Positions 43,591 through 53,976 of a DNA stretch of 64,000 bases are shown piece by piece. A program made the position numbers and the translations under genes. Positions within the stretch are counted from its first letter, which is position 1. Every line of letters starts with the position of its first letter. The notes beneath the pieces were generated by a model. The model searched no databases and was not told the DNA's origin. It saw nothing but the letters and a program-made list of their open reading frames with translations. The stretch covers positions 1-64,000 of the forward strand of contig JALHNZ010000011.1 of assembly GCA_022843265.1 (NCBI GenBank), read 5' to 3'. Source of the stretch: Gemmatimonadaceae bacterium (GTDB lineage: Bacteria; Gemmatimonadota; Gemmatimonadetes; Gemmatimonadales; Gemmatimonadaceae).

Positions 43591-46500
43591 ATGAGAGATG
43601 TCGGTCTTCCTCGCTCCGTTGCGCGCTGGTGTGCGCTGGCGGTGCTGCTCGTTGCCGGTGGGAGTACGGCACTCCGTGCACAGGCGACTGTCGGCACGAT
43701 TACCGGCACCGCGAGAGACTCCGCATCGGGCCAGCCCGTGGCCGCCGTTCAAGTGAACGTGGTGGGCACAACGAATGGTGGCCTTACCAACGCCGAAGGA
43801 CAGTTCACGATTCGTGGGGTGCAACCGGGGCAGGTGACGTTGCGCGCGCTACGCGTTGGCTATTCAGAAACACGCCAGACGGTCACAGTGGTCGCGGGAC
43901 AAACGGCGACGGTCAGTCTGACGCTTCGCACCGTGCCGGTGAGTTTGAGCGCCGTGGTGAGCACCGCCACAGGCGATCGGCGACGCGTCGAAGTTGGTAA
44001 CGCCATTGCGCAGATCGATGCGGCAGAAGTCACGCAGACCCGCGCCGTGGCCAACGTGGCCGACTTGCTCACCTCGCGCGCGGCTGGTGTGATGGTCGTT
44101 CCCGGTACGCAGACCGGTGCCGGCACCCGCGTGCGTATACGTGGCACGAGCTCGATCTCGCTGACGAATAATCCCATCTACATCATCGACGGCATCCGTG
44201 TCACCGGCGCGACTGGTTCCACAACAGTCAGCGTCGGCGGAACCACGCCAAGTCGCGTGAACGACATCAATCCGGAAGAAATTGAGTCGATCGAAGTAGT
44301 GCGTGGTCCGTCTGCGTCTACGCTTTACGGAACGGACGCGGCAAACGGTGTCATCGTGATCACCACCAAGCGTGGTATCGCCGGTCGTCCGCAGTGGACG
44401 TATTACACCGAACAGACGGCACTCACGGATCGCAACACGTACCCCACTGCCTACCGCGCGTGGCGCACGGGCGCCACCGGAACCACGAACTCCACGCCCG
44501 TGAATACGGTGCAGTGTTTTCTCTCGCAGCAGGCATCACGCGCCTGCGTGGCGGACAGCGTCACAAGCTTTAATCTCCACGATGACTCCGAGACCACACC
44601 ATTTGGTACGGGCTATCGCCAGCAGCACGGCATCCAGGTGAAAGGCGGCAGTGACGCGGTGCGCTACTTCATGCACGCCGAGTTCGAAGACGAGGACGGT
44701 GTGACGCAGGTGCCGGTGTTCGAGCGCAACTTTCTCTCGGCGCGCGGCCTGTCGCTGCTGCCCGAGCAGGAAAGTCCCAATCGATTGATTCGAAAGACGT
44801 TTCGCGCCAACATGAACATCTCGCTCACGCAAAAAGCAGATATGACCGTGAGCACCGGATTTACGTCGCAAGATCTGCGACTGCCACAAAGTGATGACTC
44901 CGGCACCTTTGGCATTGCGGCCAACACGTTCGGTGGTCCCGGTTCGAAGTACAACTTGTCGCCCACCGGTGACACGCTCTACGGCTGGAGACAGTTTACG
45001 CCGCGCGACATTTTCCAGACGCAAACGAATCAGGCGATCGAGCGATTTACTTCTTCCGTTGGCACGAACTATCGCCCCACGAATTGGTTGGCGATCCGAG
45101 GTACGGGCGGTCTCGATTTCACGCAGCGAACCGATACGCAGCTGTGCCGTTTCCAGAACTGCCCGGATATCGGAATCAACCGCCAGGGTTTCAAGACGGA
45201 CAATCGTTCCAACTTCTACGTCTATACGTTCGATGTGAACGCCACGGCCACGAAGGCCTTGTCCTCCGCGATCGAATCCAAGACGTCCGTTGGCCTTCAG
45301 GTGATTCGTGACATTCTGGAGCGGAACGGCGCCACGGGTCAGACGCTGCCGCCGGGTGCGGTGACGGTCTCCGCTGGTGCCGTCAAGTTTGCGGACGAAG
45401 CCACCACGGAAAGCCGCACTGTTGGCGGGTACATCGAACAAACACTCTCGTTCAATGATCGCCTGTTTGTGACGGGTGCCGTGCGCTCGGACCGCAACAG
45501 TGCGTTTGGTACAAACTTCAAGACGGTGTACTACCCAAAGCTTGCGGTGTCATGGGTTGCGTCTGATGAAGAATTCCTGCGTGTGCCGAGTTGGATGGAT
45601 CAGCTGCGCTTCCGTAGTGCGTACGGTGCGTCGGGCGTGCAGCCCGGAAACCTTGACGGTGTGCCGTACTACTCCGTGACGACCGCACTCGGTGAAAGTG
45701 GTGAGTTGCCCGCGGTGGTGTTCACCACGCTGGGTAACAGCAATCTGCGTCCGGAGCGCTCCAACGAATTAGAGCTCGGCGTCGATGCCACATTGTTTGG
45801 AGGCCGCATCAACACCGAACTCACGTACTACAACAAGCTCTCGAAGGACGCGCTCATTTCGCGCGTGCTGCCGCCCTCGCTTGGCACCGGCGCCACGGCA
45901 CGCCTTGAGAACCTTGGCTCGGTACGCAATGCGGGGTTTGAGCTCCTGCTGAACGCGCAGATTCTGCAGCGTCAGGCGTTTGGATGGGACGTCTCGATTA
46001 ACGGTTCGCACAACGACAACGTGCTTGAGAGCCTTGGCGGACAGCCGACCATTGGGGCGACACAGCAGCAGCGCGAGGGATATCCGCTCTCCGGCTGGTG
46101 GTCACGCGCGTTGACGGGATTCGAAGACAAGAACGGGAACGGCATCATCGAGTACAACGCCAATCCGGCGCTCTCGGAAATCACGGTGACCGACACGTCG
46201 GTGTTCCTGGGCTACTCGATTCCGCGCACCGAGCTTGCGTTCACGAACGGTATCGACTTCATGAACCGCCGCATTCGTCTCACGGCGATGATCGACTACA
46301 AGGGCGGTCACAAGGTGTACAACAATACGGAGCGCATTCGCTGCGCAAGCCGCTTCAACTGTCAGGCGCTCGTTGATCCCAACGCCTCGCTCGAGGAGCA
46401 GGCACGGGTAGTGATGGTGCGCGAGCATCCCAGCCGGTCGGTCGCCGGGTACTTCGAAGACGGCGATTTCATTCGCCTTCGTGAACTCGCCCTCACGTAC

Positions 46501-46704
46501 CAGCTGCCCGAAGCCTGGGCATCGAAGCTGTTCCGTGGTCGCAGCATGACGGCAACCGCCTCGGCACGAAATCTCGGTATCCTCTGGACGAAGTACACGG
46601 GCGTAGATCCTGAAGCGTTCGGCACGACCGGTGATGCACCGTCGTCGTTCCAGGCCTTCGCTCCCCCCACGTATTTCGCGCTCCGTTTCAACTTCGGCTT
46701 CTGA
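43591..46704 (+). CDS. SusC/RagA-type TonB-linked outer-membrane protein
   Basis: 1037 aa. Signal peptide (residues 1-32), then a carboxypeptidase-regulatory-like domain (GTITGTARDSASGQPVAAVQVNV, about residues 35-110), then the TonB plug (about residues 120-240; NPIYIIDGIRV, NPEEIESIEVVRGPSASTLYG, ANGVIVITTKRG). A long 22-strand barrel ends at the aromatic C-terminus RFNFGF. It takes up oligomeric substrates across the outer membrane together with the SusD lipoprotein next to it. The AAGGAT ribosome site is clear. The substrate is unknown; no glycoside hydrolase is adjacent. Confidence 0.94.
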   Translation: MRDVGLPRSVARWCALAVLLVAGGSTALRAQATVGTITGTARDSASGQPVAAVQVNVVGTTNGGLTNAEGQFTIRGVQPGQVTLRALRVGYSETRQTVTVVAGQTATVSLTLRTVPVSLSAVVSTATGDRRRVEVGNAIAQIDAAEVTQTRAVANVADLLTSRAAGVMVVPGTQTGAGTRVRIRGTSSISLTNNPIYIIDGIRVTGATGSTTVSVGGTTPSRVNDINPEEIESIEVVRGPSASTLYGTDAANGVIVITTKRGIAGRPQWTYYTEQTALTDRNTYPTAYRAWRTGATGTTNSTPVNTVQCFLSQQASRACVADSVTSFNLHDDSETTPFGTGYRQQHGIQVKGGSDAVRYFMHAEFEDEDGVTQVPVFERNFLSARGLSLLPEQESPNRLIRKTFRANMNISLTQKADMTVSTGFTSQDLRLPQSDDSGTFGIAANTFGGPGSKYNLSPTGDTLYGWRQFTPRDIFQTQTNQAIERFTSSVGTNYRPTNWLAIRGTGGLDFTQRTDTQLCRFQNCPDIGINRQGFKTDNRSNFYVYTFDVNATATKALSSAIESKTSVGLQVIRDILERNGATGQTLPPGAVTVSAGAVKFADEATTESRTVGGYIEQTLSFNDRLFVTGAVRSDRNSAFGTNFKTVYYPKLAVSWVASDEEFLRVPSWMDQLRFRSAYGASGVQPGNLDGVPYYSVTTALGESGELPAVVFTTLGNSNLRPERSNELELGVDATLFGGRINTELTYYNKLSKDALISRVLPPSLGTGATARLENLGSVRNAGFELLLNAQILQRQAFGWDVSINGSHNDNVLESLGGQPTIGATQQQREGYPLSGWWSRALTGFEDKNGNGIIEYNANPALSEITVTDTSVFLGYSIPRTELAFTNGIDFMNRRIRLTAMIDYKGGHKVYNNTERIRCASRFNCQALVDPNASLEEQARVVMVREHPSRSVAGYFEDGDFIRLRELALTYQLPEAWASKLFRGRSMTATASARNLGILWTKYTGVDPEAFGTTGDAPSSFQAFAPPTYFALRFNFGF

Positions 46705-46718
46705 GGAGATCGATCCGC

Positions 46719-48110
46719 ATGCCCAATATTTTCACTTCGCGCACCGTGAACGCGCCACGCAGCGCACGCACGTTCCGCCGAGGGCTGGTCGCTGCGCTCG
46801 CGAGTGCACTCGTGGGCGCGAACTGCAGTCCGTCTGAGTTCCTCGTGATTGAAGATCCAGACGTTATCAATCCAAGCAATGTCACCAGCCCCGCGGGCGC
46901 TGAAGCCGTGCGCATCGGTGCGCTCGCTCGCTTCAACGTCGCGACCAGCGGCGGCGAGAGTCTGTTCATTCTCGGTGGTCTCTTCACCGATGAGTGGAAC
47001 AATGGTGACTCGTTTATTGCTCGTCAGGAAATCGATCAACGCACGATCACGCCTCAGAATAACTTCCTGACCGAGGCCAATCGGGCGCTGCATCGCGCGC
47101 GGTTGTCAAGTGAGCAGGCCATCACGCTGCTCACGGAGTTCTCGCCGAACGCGCCGCGCTGGCAGGTCGCGGAAATGTATTTTGTCCAGGCATATCTCGA
47201 GAATCTCGCTTCGGAGCACTACTGCAGCGGTCTGATTTTCAGCACCGTCATTGGCGGCACGGAGTTCTACGGAACACCGATCACCAATGAAGCGGCGTTC
47301 ACACGAGCCCTTGCGCACGCAGACTCGGGACTCGCGCTCATTACGGGAACGACGGCCAATGATGTGCGTGTACGAAGCGCGCTTGAGGTCGCACGTGGAC
47401 GCATCCTGCTCAATCTCAACCGACCGGCGGATGCGCTGGCCGCGGTGACGAATGTTGCCACCAGTTTTCAGTATCTGCAGCGGCATGCCATCACCACCAG
47501 CAGCAACCAGATCTGGAATCTGAATAACCTCACCGGACGCTATAGTGTGAGCACAGGCGAGGGAACGAACGGGTTGAACTACGCCACCGCCAATGATCCG
47601 CGTGTGCCGGTGTGCACGGGCGGTGATGTGGCCTGCCGGGCCATCGGTGTCACGCGTGCGGTGCGTGATGATCTCTCGAGCCCGTATTTCGTGCAGCGCA
47701 TCTGGCCGGCGCGTGAGACCTCGGTCGCGATCACCTCTGGACTCGAAGCGCGGCTTATTGAAGCCGAAGGCCGACTTCGTGGTGGTAACCCCGCTGGCGC
47801 GCTCGCTGCGCTGAACGCCGTGCGCGCGACGTTTACCGGACTGGCGCCCCTGACCGACGCGGGCACGGATGCAGCGCGCGTGGATCAGCTCTTCCGCGAG
47901 CGTGCGTTCACCATGTTCGGACGGGGCACGCGCACCGGTGATATGCGTCGCCTGATTCGTCAGTACGGCCGCACCGCTGCCACCGTGTTTCCAACAGGTA
48001 CGTGGCACAAAGGGGGGCAGTACGGATCAGATGTCAACATCATCCTGCCGCTTACCGAAGCAAACAACCCGGTGCAGGGCGCTGGCATCTGCCTTGACCG
48101 CAATCCCTGA
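46719..48110 (+). CDS. SusD/RagB-type nutrient-binding outer-membrane protein
   Basis: 463 aa. It caps the SusC barrel from the cell surface. The N-terminus has a long charged region before a hydrophobic segment and ALVGANC, an imperfect lipobox. The alpha-helical tetratricopeptide-like SusD core includes FLTEANRALHRARLSSEQAI, AEMYFVQAYLE, EARLIEAEGRLRGGNPAGALAALNAVRA and LFRERAFTMFGRGTRTGDMRRL. GAGGAG lies just upstream and overlaps the susC stop, so the two are co-expressed. A strong terminator follows. Confidence 0.9.
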   Translation: MPNIFTSRTVNAPRSARTFRRGLVAALASALVGANCSPSEFLVIEDPDVINPSNVTSPAGAEAVRIGALARFNVATSGGESLFILGGLFTDEWNNGDSFIARQEIDQRTITPQNNFLTEANRALHRARLSSEQAITLLTEFSPNAPRWQVAEMYFVQAYLENLASEHYCSGLIFSTVIGGTEFYGTPITNEAAFTRALAHADSGLALITGTTANDVRVRSALEVARGRILLNLNRPADALAAVTNVATSFQYLQRHAITTSSNQIWNLNNLTGRYSVSTGEGTNGLNYATANDPRVPVCTGGDVACRAIGVTRAVRDDLSSPYFVQRIWPARETSVAITSGLEARLIEAEGRLRGGNPAGALAALNAVRATFTGLAPLTDAGTDAARVDQLFRERAFTMFGRGTRTGDMRRLIRQYGRTAATVFPTGTWHKGGQYGSDVNIILPLTEANNPVQGAGICLDRNP

Positions 48111-48138
48111 GTAATCTGCCGTACCTGGTGATGGACAG

Positions 48139-48180
48139 CTGCCGCCAACGATCATGTGGTCGTTGGCGGCAGTTTCTTCT
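48139..48180 (+). terminator. Rho-independent terminator after the SusD gene
   Basis: A perfect 13-bp stem, CTGCCGCCAACGA / TCGTTGGCGGCAG, with an 8-base loop and the tail TTTCTTCT, 28 bases after the SusD stop codon. Confidence 0.92.
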
Positions 48181-48237
48181 CGGCGTGTCGTGCCCCTTCG
48201 GCCCGCGTAGCACAAAATCTCTTGTGAGTATTGTTCG

Positions 48238-50365
48238 ATGCGATCGTTTGGTTTGAACCTGATGCTTCTTGCGCTACTCCCCGCGTCGCTTAACGCGCAG
48301 ACGCCGTACGCCGATCGCGTGGAGATTCGCCGTACCGCACTCGGGGTGCCGCATATTGAAGCGGACGACATGGGTGCCTTCGGCTACGCCATGGCGTGGG
48401 TGCAGCTCGAAGACTACGGCGCGCGCGTCTCGCACGGACTTATTCGCGCGTGGGCATCTTGGCCGCGTTTTCGGACGGGACTCGGTGGATCGAGACTTCA
48501 CCGCGCGACTCACCCATGCCCGTGCGGCGGACACGTGGCTGCAGTTGCAGCCTGAAACGCGCGAGGTGTACGAGGGGTTTGCGCAGGGGGTCAACGACTA
48601 CGTGCGTCGTCACCCCCAGGACATTCCGGCAGGGACGCCGAGCAATTTTTCCGGTGTCGATGTGGCCGCACTCTGGATGGAAGCGCCACTGCTTGACCTC
48701 TCACCAAGCTTCGCCGCTCGCGAGCAGCGACTGCGCGAGCGGGCGCAGCGCGACTCGCTCCAGCGAGAAGGCGAGGGCTCCAATGCGTGGGCGTTTGCTC
48801 CATCACGTACCAAATCCGGAAGAGCAATCCTTCTCCGCAATCCACATCTCGACTGGAGCGCGGGCTACTATGAAGCCCATGTGACGGTGCGCGGTGTGAT
48901 GGACTTTTACGGCGATTTCCGTGTCGGCAACCCAGCGCTGCTGGTTGGGGGATTTAACCAGTTTCTCGGTTTTGCCACCACAAACAACAACACGGACAAT
49001 GAGGCGATCTACGCGCTCGATGTCGACAGTGCGCGCACGGATCACTACCTGCTCGATGGCCAGAGCCATCCGTTGCAGCGCATCGACGTTGTGGCCGAAT
49101 ATCGAAATGGGGCAGGGCTGTCATCGGTGGTCCGCACCATTTGGCGCACGCACGTTGGGCCGGTGGTTGAGCGCGCTGACGGCAAGGTGTACATCGCGCG
49201 GTGGCCGGCGGAGGGTGAGTTTCGGAAAGGCGAGCAGTTTCTGCGCATGATGCGCGCGCGCAACCTTGAGGAATGGAAAGACGCCATGCGCCTGCGTGCG
49301 CACACCACGTCGAACCTCACGTACGCCGATACGAAGGGCAACATCTTCTATGTATGGAACGCCACGGTGCCCAGGCTTCCGCACGTGTCTGGCGCAGACT
49401 CCATGGCGATTCCCGCGCGCACCAGCCAGGACATGTGGCGCGACATGGTCCCTTTTGATTCGCTGCCGCAGCTTCTGAATCCACCGGGCGGATACGTCCA
49501 GCAATCCAACGATCCGTTTCACTATACCAATCTCAATGCGATTATCGACTCGCTGCGCTTTCCTTCGAACTTTTCTCGGCCAGCCATGGGGTTCCGTACA
49601 CAGCTCGGAGTGAGTCTTGCTACGCAGATGCGCAAGATGTCGCTTGAAGATGTGGTGCGACTCAAACATTCGTATCGCATGATGGCGGGCGAACGATTCA
49701 CTGATGATCTGCTGGCCGCCGTTCGCGCCGGGTCGATGACGCCATCCGTGAGCTCCGCTTCGGAAGTGCTTGCGAGGTGGGATCGCACCACGGCGCACGA
49801 TTCGCGCGGCGGTGTGTTGTTTGAGGTGTGGTACACCAGACATCTGGCGGGCGGTGAGGCCATGCGTGGTGTGCCCGCAGCCGAGCGCATGCGTCGGGTG
49901 TTTGCCGATCGGTGGGATCCAGCGCGTCCAACGATCACGCCAGACGGGCTCACCGACCCTGCGCGCGCGGCGGCGGATTTCGCGTGGGCCGTCGACGAGG
50001 TGACGCGCCGCTACGGTCGCGCCGATGTCGCGTGGGGAGAAGTCCATCGCGTGCGTCGTGGCAACGTGGATGAACCCGTTGGTGGATGCACGGGGGCGCT
50101 CGGCTGTTTCCGGGTGGTGCAGTACACGGAGGCGCCGGACGGAAAGCGTGTTGCGCGTGGTGGCGACGGGTGGGTGCTTGCCGTGGAGTTCACGCCCGTG
50201 CCGCGCGCGTACTCCGTGCTGGCGTACGGGCAGAGTGCACGTACGGAGTCCCCGTATCACGCGTCGCAGGCGGCGATGTTTGCGCGCGGGGAGATGAAGC
50301 CCGTCGCGTATAGCAAGGCCGATGTCGAAAAGGCGACGGTGCGGCGGTACCGGCCCGGGCGGTGA
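48238..50365 (+). pseudogene. Penicillin-acylase-family N-terminal nucleophile hydrolase, frameshifted
   Basis: The gene starts at ATG 48238 with a signal peptide (MRSFGLNLMLLALLPASLNAQ) and VEIRRTALGVPHIEADD. Near 48445-48450 (CGCGCG) the reading must shift by +1 to continue as RGHLGRVFGRDS, in the frame that runs to 50365. Together they give about 708 aa. The autocatalytic nucleophile is the Ser of EGEGSNAWAF, starting the beta subunit (near residue 180); RAILLRNPHLDW follows as in acylases. It is expected to be periplasmic and to cut amide bonds (beta-lactam, acyl-homoserine lactone or other N-acyl amides). Either a sequencing/assembly error or a real inactivation. Confidence 0.8.
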
Positions 50366-50480
50366 GGGCGCGGAGGGTTTGCCAAGTGCTCGCATTGATG
50401 CGACGTGGCCCGACTTTGCGTGCCGTTCTCCGTGTCTCTGTGCCTCCGTGGTGAATGCAGTTTCGGTGAGATCCTACGTC
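50366..50480. other. Gap with a dispersed-type repeat
   Basis: Positions 50426-50455 (ending TGTGCCTCCGTGGTGAA) match the widely dispersed TCTCTGTGCCTCTGTGGT-type sequence seen in intergenic DNA of many bacteria. Its minus-strand translation reads HRDTEN, a known annotation artefact. Otherwise no gene is seen. Confidence 0.5.
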
Positions 50481-51722
50481 TCAATTGCGGGCGCCGGCCG
50501 CAGCAATCCGCTCCCACTCCACACGAATACTCCGCGCCCCAGCCGCTGGCCCATCAGGATGCCCGAACACGCCGCGCCCGGGCACAAACCCGAAGTCGAC
50601 GGTACCAAGTGCGCGATACACGCCTTCAAGCGTGGCCGCGGAATCACTCCCGCCGGGCACCGGCAATGATGGCAGAATATCCCCCATCTCGTCGAGACAC
50701 GCGCGCACGTTGGCCAGCACTTCGGCGGCCGGCGTCATCATGCGATCGCCCAACCCGGGCATGATGATCACATCGCAGCCGGCGAGACGCTGCAATCGCG
50801 TGAACACCACGGAGCTCACCCCGTAGTGCGGCAACCGTCCGAACCCCGCAATCATGGGGAAGTGCGACACGATCGGCACCCGCGCGTGCGCACGCAGCAT
50901 CCGAATCGCACTGAGACCAACCGGCAGCGCATTGACCATCACCGCACCCGCGCCATTCGCCACCACCAGGTCGTGCAGCGGCACCAGTCGATCCACCTCA
51001 TCGGTGATATTGGCCAGATACATTTTGCGCGCGCCCGTTGCGGCGGATGCGCGCACACGCGCGTCACCCAGTGCCGCACTGCGCGCCGAAATCGGCGACC
51101 ATGGCGCATCCGCGAGCATCTCATCGTCCTTCGCGATGTCGAGACCGCCACACCAGCCCTCGTACGCCAACTCCGCGAACTCGCGCGCGGGCACGCCGAT
51201 GTTCGGCTTGATCACACCGAAAAAAATCGGGCGGTCGAAGGCTTGCAACTGTTCGCGTAAGCCGCGCACACCAAACTGCGGCCCGGCAAATGCACTGAGG
51301 AAGGACGCAGGAAACCGAATGTCGTCCAAACGCACAATCGGAATACCGGGCGCAAAGAACATGCCTTCGCCCGCAACGGCCGACAACAGATTCGGGAGCT
51401 TCGGTCCAAAGTTCGCATGGGGATGCGCAATCACCGCACGGCAGCGATGCACCGCACCCGACGGTGCGCCTGGCACCGCATAGCTGAAACCTAGAGGCGA
51501 AGGCTCTGCGTCGAACTCGACAACCCGCGCGGCAAACGTTGGCCTGAAATCTTCGTTCACCCCAACGCGTTTCCACTGCGCCGTGGACTGCTCACTGCAC
51601 AAATGCGCGGCGGCAACACGCGGATCACCAACACATTCGAACGTGTAGTCAAGCTCCAGATATTTTTCTGCCTCAAGCGCGCTGCGTGTCGCGAAAAACC
51701 CCTGTGCGTCGTCGTGGGTCAC
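50481..51722 (-). CDS. RuBisCO-like protein (form IV)
   Basis: 413 aa with the RuBisCO large-subunit fold. [11 protein letters not shown] keeps Lys172 (equivalent of K175) but replaces the second Lys of KPKLG by Asn. [10 protein letters not shown] keeps the carbamylation Lys198 and its acidic neighbours. [15 protein letters not shown] ends the phosphate site. Loop 6 lacks the catalytic Lys (PGLGDRMM in place of GKLEG), so carboxylation of RuBP is not expected. Known relatives act as enolases/isomerases in methionine salvage or as decarboxylases in apiose-type sugar acid routes; no neighbour points to either. GTG starts 4 bases after the yjbQ stop. Confidence 0.88.
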   Translation of the reverse strand: MTHDDAQGFFATRSALEAEKYLELDYTFECVGDPRVAAAHLCSEQSTAQWKRVGVNEDFRPTFAARVVEFDAEPSPLGFSYAVPGAPSGAVHRCRAVIAHPHANFGPKLPNLLSAVAGEGMFFAPGIPIVRLDDIRFPASFLSAFAGPQFGVRGLREQLQAFDRPIFFGVIKPNIGVPAREFAELAYEGWCGGLDIAKDDEMLADAPWSPISARSAALGDARVRASAATGARKMYLANITDEVDRLVPLHDLVVANGAGAVMVNALPVGLSAIRMLRAHARVPIVSHFPMIAGFGRLPHYGVSSVVFTRLQRLAGCDVIIMPGLGDRMMTPAAEVLANVRACLDEMGDILPSLPVPGGSDSAATLEGVYRALGTVDFGFVPGRGVFGHPDGPAAGARSIRVEWERIAAAGARN

Positions 51723-51726
51723 CGCG

Positions 51727-52155
51727 TTAGTCCGCGCTGATGAGTTGCAGCTCAACCTGACGCGACGTGCGTGGTCCGTCGAGCTCCACAAAAAAGAGCG
51801 ATTGCCACGCGCCCAGCATCAGGTCGCCGTTGGCGACCGGTATGGTTTCCGACGCATTCACGAGCAGGCTGAGCAAATGCGCGTGCGCGTTATCGCGATT
51901 GTCTACGGTGTGTTCGTTGTGTGCGTAGGGCGCCTTCGCGGGGGCCAGGCGCTCGAGGAACGCCACCATGTCACGCTGCAATGCCGGGTCGTGCTCATTC
52001 AGCGTGAGGCGTGCGGTCGTGTGCAAAGAAATGGCGGACAACAAGCCGTTCATCACGCCGCTCTGCGCCACCCACTCGCGTACCTGCGCCGTTACGTCTA
52101 CAAACTGAATCGGCGCCGACGTGCCAAACTCAATGCGATGTCGCAGCAGTTTCAC
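51727..52155 (-). CDS. Secondary thiamine-phosphate synthase-like protein YjbQ (UPF0047)
   Basis: 142 aa. [40 protein letters not shown] and [18 protein letters not shown] are the family core. [30 protein letters not shown] is the C-terminal signature. In E. coli, YjbQ has weak thiamine phosphate synthase activity; its true role is unclear. GTG start. It precedes the RuBisCO-like gene by 4 bases and may share its message. Confidence 0.92.
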   Translation of the reverse strand: MKLLRHRIEFGTSAPIQFVDVTAQVREWVAQSGVMNGLLSAISLHTTARLTLNEHDPALQRDMVAFLERLAPAKAPYAHNEHTVDNRDNAHAHLLSLLVNASETIPVANGDLMLGAWQSLFFVELDGPRTSRQVELQLISAD

Positions 52156-52188
52156 AAAACCGCCAGGCAGGGTGGGGAATAGTGTTTA

Positions 52189-52270
52189 TGCGCTCGCCCG
52201 GACTCGAACCGGGACAGGTTGCCCTACAAGCTCCTAAGGCTTGCGCGTCTACCAATTTCGCCACGAGCGC
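52189..52270 (-). tRNA. tRNA-Leu (TAG anticodon)
   Basis: 82 bases. Acceptor stem GCGCTCG/CGAGCGC with discriminator A; anticodon arm CAAGC-CTTAGGA-GCTTG (anticodon TAG); extended variable arm AGG-GCAA-CCT, and T arm CCCGG-TTCGAGT-CCGGG. The long variable arm supports a class II tRNA. CCA is not encoded. It lies between htrA, after its terminator, and yjbQ. Confidence 0.95.
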
Positions 52271-52295
52271 TCACGGCCAGCGGGTAAGATAATCC

Positions 52296-52335
52296 AATTG
52301 TAAACGCGGGCCAGATCGAATGACCTGGCCCGCGT
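52296..52335 (-). terminator. Rho-independent terminator of htrA
   Basis: Minus strand: a perfect 11-bp stem, ACGCGGGCCAG / CTGGCCCGCGT, with a 10-base loop, followed by TTACAATT. It ends just before the tRNA-Leu gene. Confidence 0.8.
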
Positions 52336-52357
52336 GCACACGTGCGTTTCTTGGCGC

Positions 52358-53920
52358 TTACTTCGGGACCTGCAGCGTGACGGAAGACGTGGTCGTGCCG
52401 TTGGCAAACCGACTCAGGATGCGCAACCCCACGTAGTCGCCGGGCTGCAGTCCGTCGACTACCGCACGCAGATCGGCCACGGCCTTCACCGGGCGACGCT
52501 CCCCCGGATACGTGATTTCGAGAATGATGTCGCGCCCCGCGACCAGCTTGCCGTACGCCGCACCATTCGAGGCAACGTCCGTGACGCGCAATCCGCCCTT
52601 TTCGGACAGATTCATCGTGGCAATGGCTTCCGGTGTGAGTGATTCCACCGTGATGCCAAGTTTGCTCGCCGGAAGGCGCGACGGCGAGGCGGGCTCAGTG
52701 CTCGGCGTTGACGGGCTCGCCGCATTGTTGTTCGCAATCAAAGCCGGAATGGATTCGGCGCCCTGCAGCGTCACCTTGAAGGTGCGCTTCTTGCCAAAAC
52801 GATAGCCAACGACCTCAATCGTTGCACCAACATCGTTGCTGCGCACGGTGCGCTGCAACGCACTCACGCGATCAACATCCTTACCGGCCACACTGACAAT
52901 CACGTCGCCATTTTCGATGCCAGCCTTCATGGCCGGACCGTTCGGTGTAATCGATTGCACTTTCACGCCGGCAATGCGTGAAAGGCCCGCCAGTCCCGCG
53001 TCTTCAGGATCAACTTCAGTGACCGTAATGCCAATCACCGGCAAGCGCACCTTGCCGTCGCGAATCAGATCTTCCATCACGGCCTTCGCCAGCGTGATCG
53101 GTATCGCGAAGCCGTAGCCCGAGTAGAAACCCGTCTGGCTTGCAATCGCGCTGTTCACGCCAATCACTTCGCCGCGCAGGTTGATGAGCGGGCCACCCGA
53201 GTTGCCGGGATTGATCGCAGCATCGGTCTGGATAAAGTCGTTGATCGCAAGGCCGCCGCTGTTGGGCAGGCTCACTTCACTGCCGCGATTCTTCGACGAC
53301 ACAATGCCGGCCGTGACCGTAAAGTCGAGGCCGAGCGGATTGCCAACGGCGACCACCCAATCACCAATGCGCAGCTTTTCGTCGTCGCCCAGTGGAATGC
53401 TGGGGAAGCGCGCACCGTCAATCTTGATCACTGCAATGTCGGTCGTGGAATCTGTACCAATGATTCGCGCGCGGAAGCGACGACGATCAGACAACGTCAC
53501 ATCAAGCACCGTCGCACCGGCAACCACGTGGTTGTTGGTGATGATGTACCCATCGGGATTGACGATGAAGCCGGAACCGTCGCCCGTCTGTTCACGCGGC
53601 TGCTGCCGCTCAAACTGTTCGAGGAACTCTTCCATGCCCGGCGGCACACTGCGGTTGGACGCGCGCGGCCGTGCGGCGCGCGTGGCGCGAATTGACACCA
53701 CGGCGGGCGTGACGCGTTCCGCGACATCCGCAATGGAGCCCGTGCCTTCTGGCACCACGCCGTTCACCGGCATGAGCGCTACGGGAGAGGTAGACGTACC
53801 CGTCTGCGCCCAACCAAAGCGCGTGAGATCCATTCCGGACGCGAACACCACGCCACCCACAAACGCTGCCGTGACCGCTACGGAGAGACGAACTCGACGG
53901 GATGTGCTGGATGCTGCCAT
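52358..53920 (-). CDS. HtrA/Deg-family periplasmic serine protease
   Basis: 520 aa. One N-terminal membrane segment (AVTAAFVGGVVFASGM) acts as a signal anchor. The trypsin-like domain has His in ITNNHVVAG, Asp in TDIAVIKID and Ser in INPGNSGGPLINL. Two PDZ domains follow (about residues 280-370, GPAMKAGIENGDVIVSVAGKDV; about 410-520, NGAAYGKLVAGRDIILEI). It degrades misfolded envelope proteins. AAGGA precedes ATG 53920. It lies downstream of dnaK with a hairpin between them, both being stress genes. Confidence 0.95.
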   Translation of the reverse strand: MAASSTSRRVRLSVAVTAAFVGGVVFASGMDLTRFGWAQTGTSTSPVALMPVNGVVPEGTGSIADVAERVTPAVVSIRATRAARPRASNRSVPPGMEEFLEQFERQQPREQTGDGSGFIVNPDGYIITNNHVVAGATVLDVTLSDRRRFRARIIGTDSTTDIAVIKIDGARFPSIPLGDDEKLRIGDWVVAVGNPLGLDFTVTAGIVSSKNRGSEVSLPNSGGLAINDFIQTDAAINPGNSGGPLINLRGEVIGVNSAIASQTGFYSGYGFAIPITLAKAVMEDLIRDGKVRLPVIGITVTEVDPEDAGLAGLSRIAGVKVQSITPNGPAMKAGIENGDVIVSVAGKDVDRVSALQRTVRSNDVGATIEVVGYRFGKKRTFKVTLQGAESIPALIANNNAASPSTPSTEPASPSRLPASKLGITVESLTPEAIATMNLSEKGGLRVTDVASNGAAYGKLVAGRDIILEITYPGERRPVKAVADLRAVVDGLQPGDYVGLRILSRFANGTTTSSVTLQVPK

Positions 53921-53976
53921 AAGTCTTCGTCCTTGTGCTACGGTAAAAGATTCTGCCTGCTTGTATTGTAAGACAC

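Noticed and set aside
49121-50395. 424-codon minus-strand frame
   Set aside because: Antisense to the acylase gene, with no family features.
50257-50517. Minus-strand frame reading HRDTEN
   Set aside because: A translation of the dispersed CTCTGTG-type repeat, a known artefact.
52189-52357. Integration site at tRNA-Leu
   Set aside because: No integrase, direct repeat of the tRNA end or island-like genes nearby.
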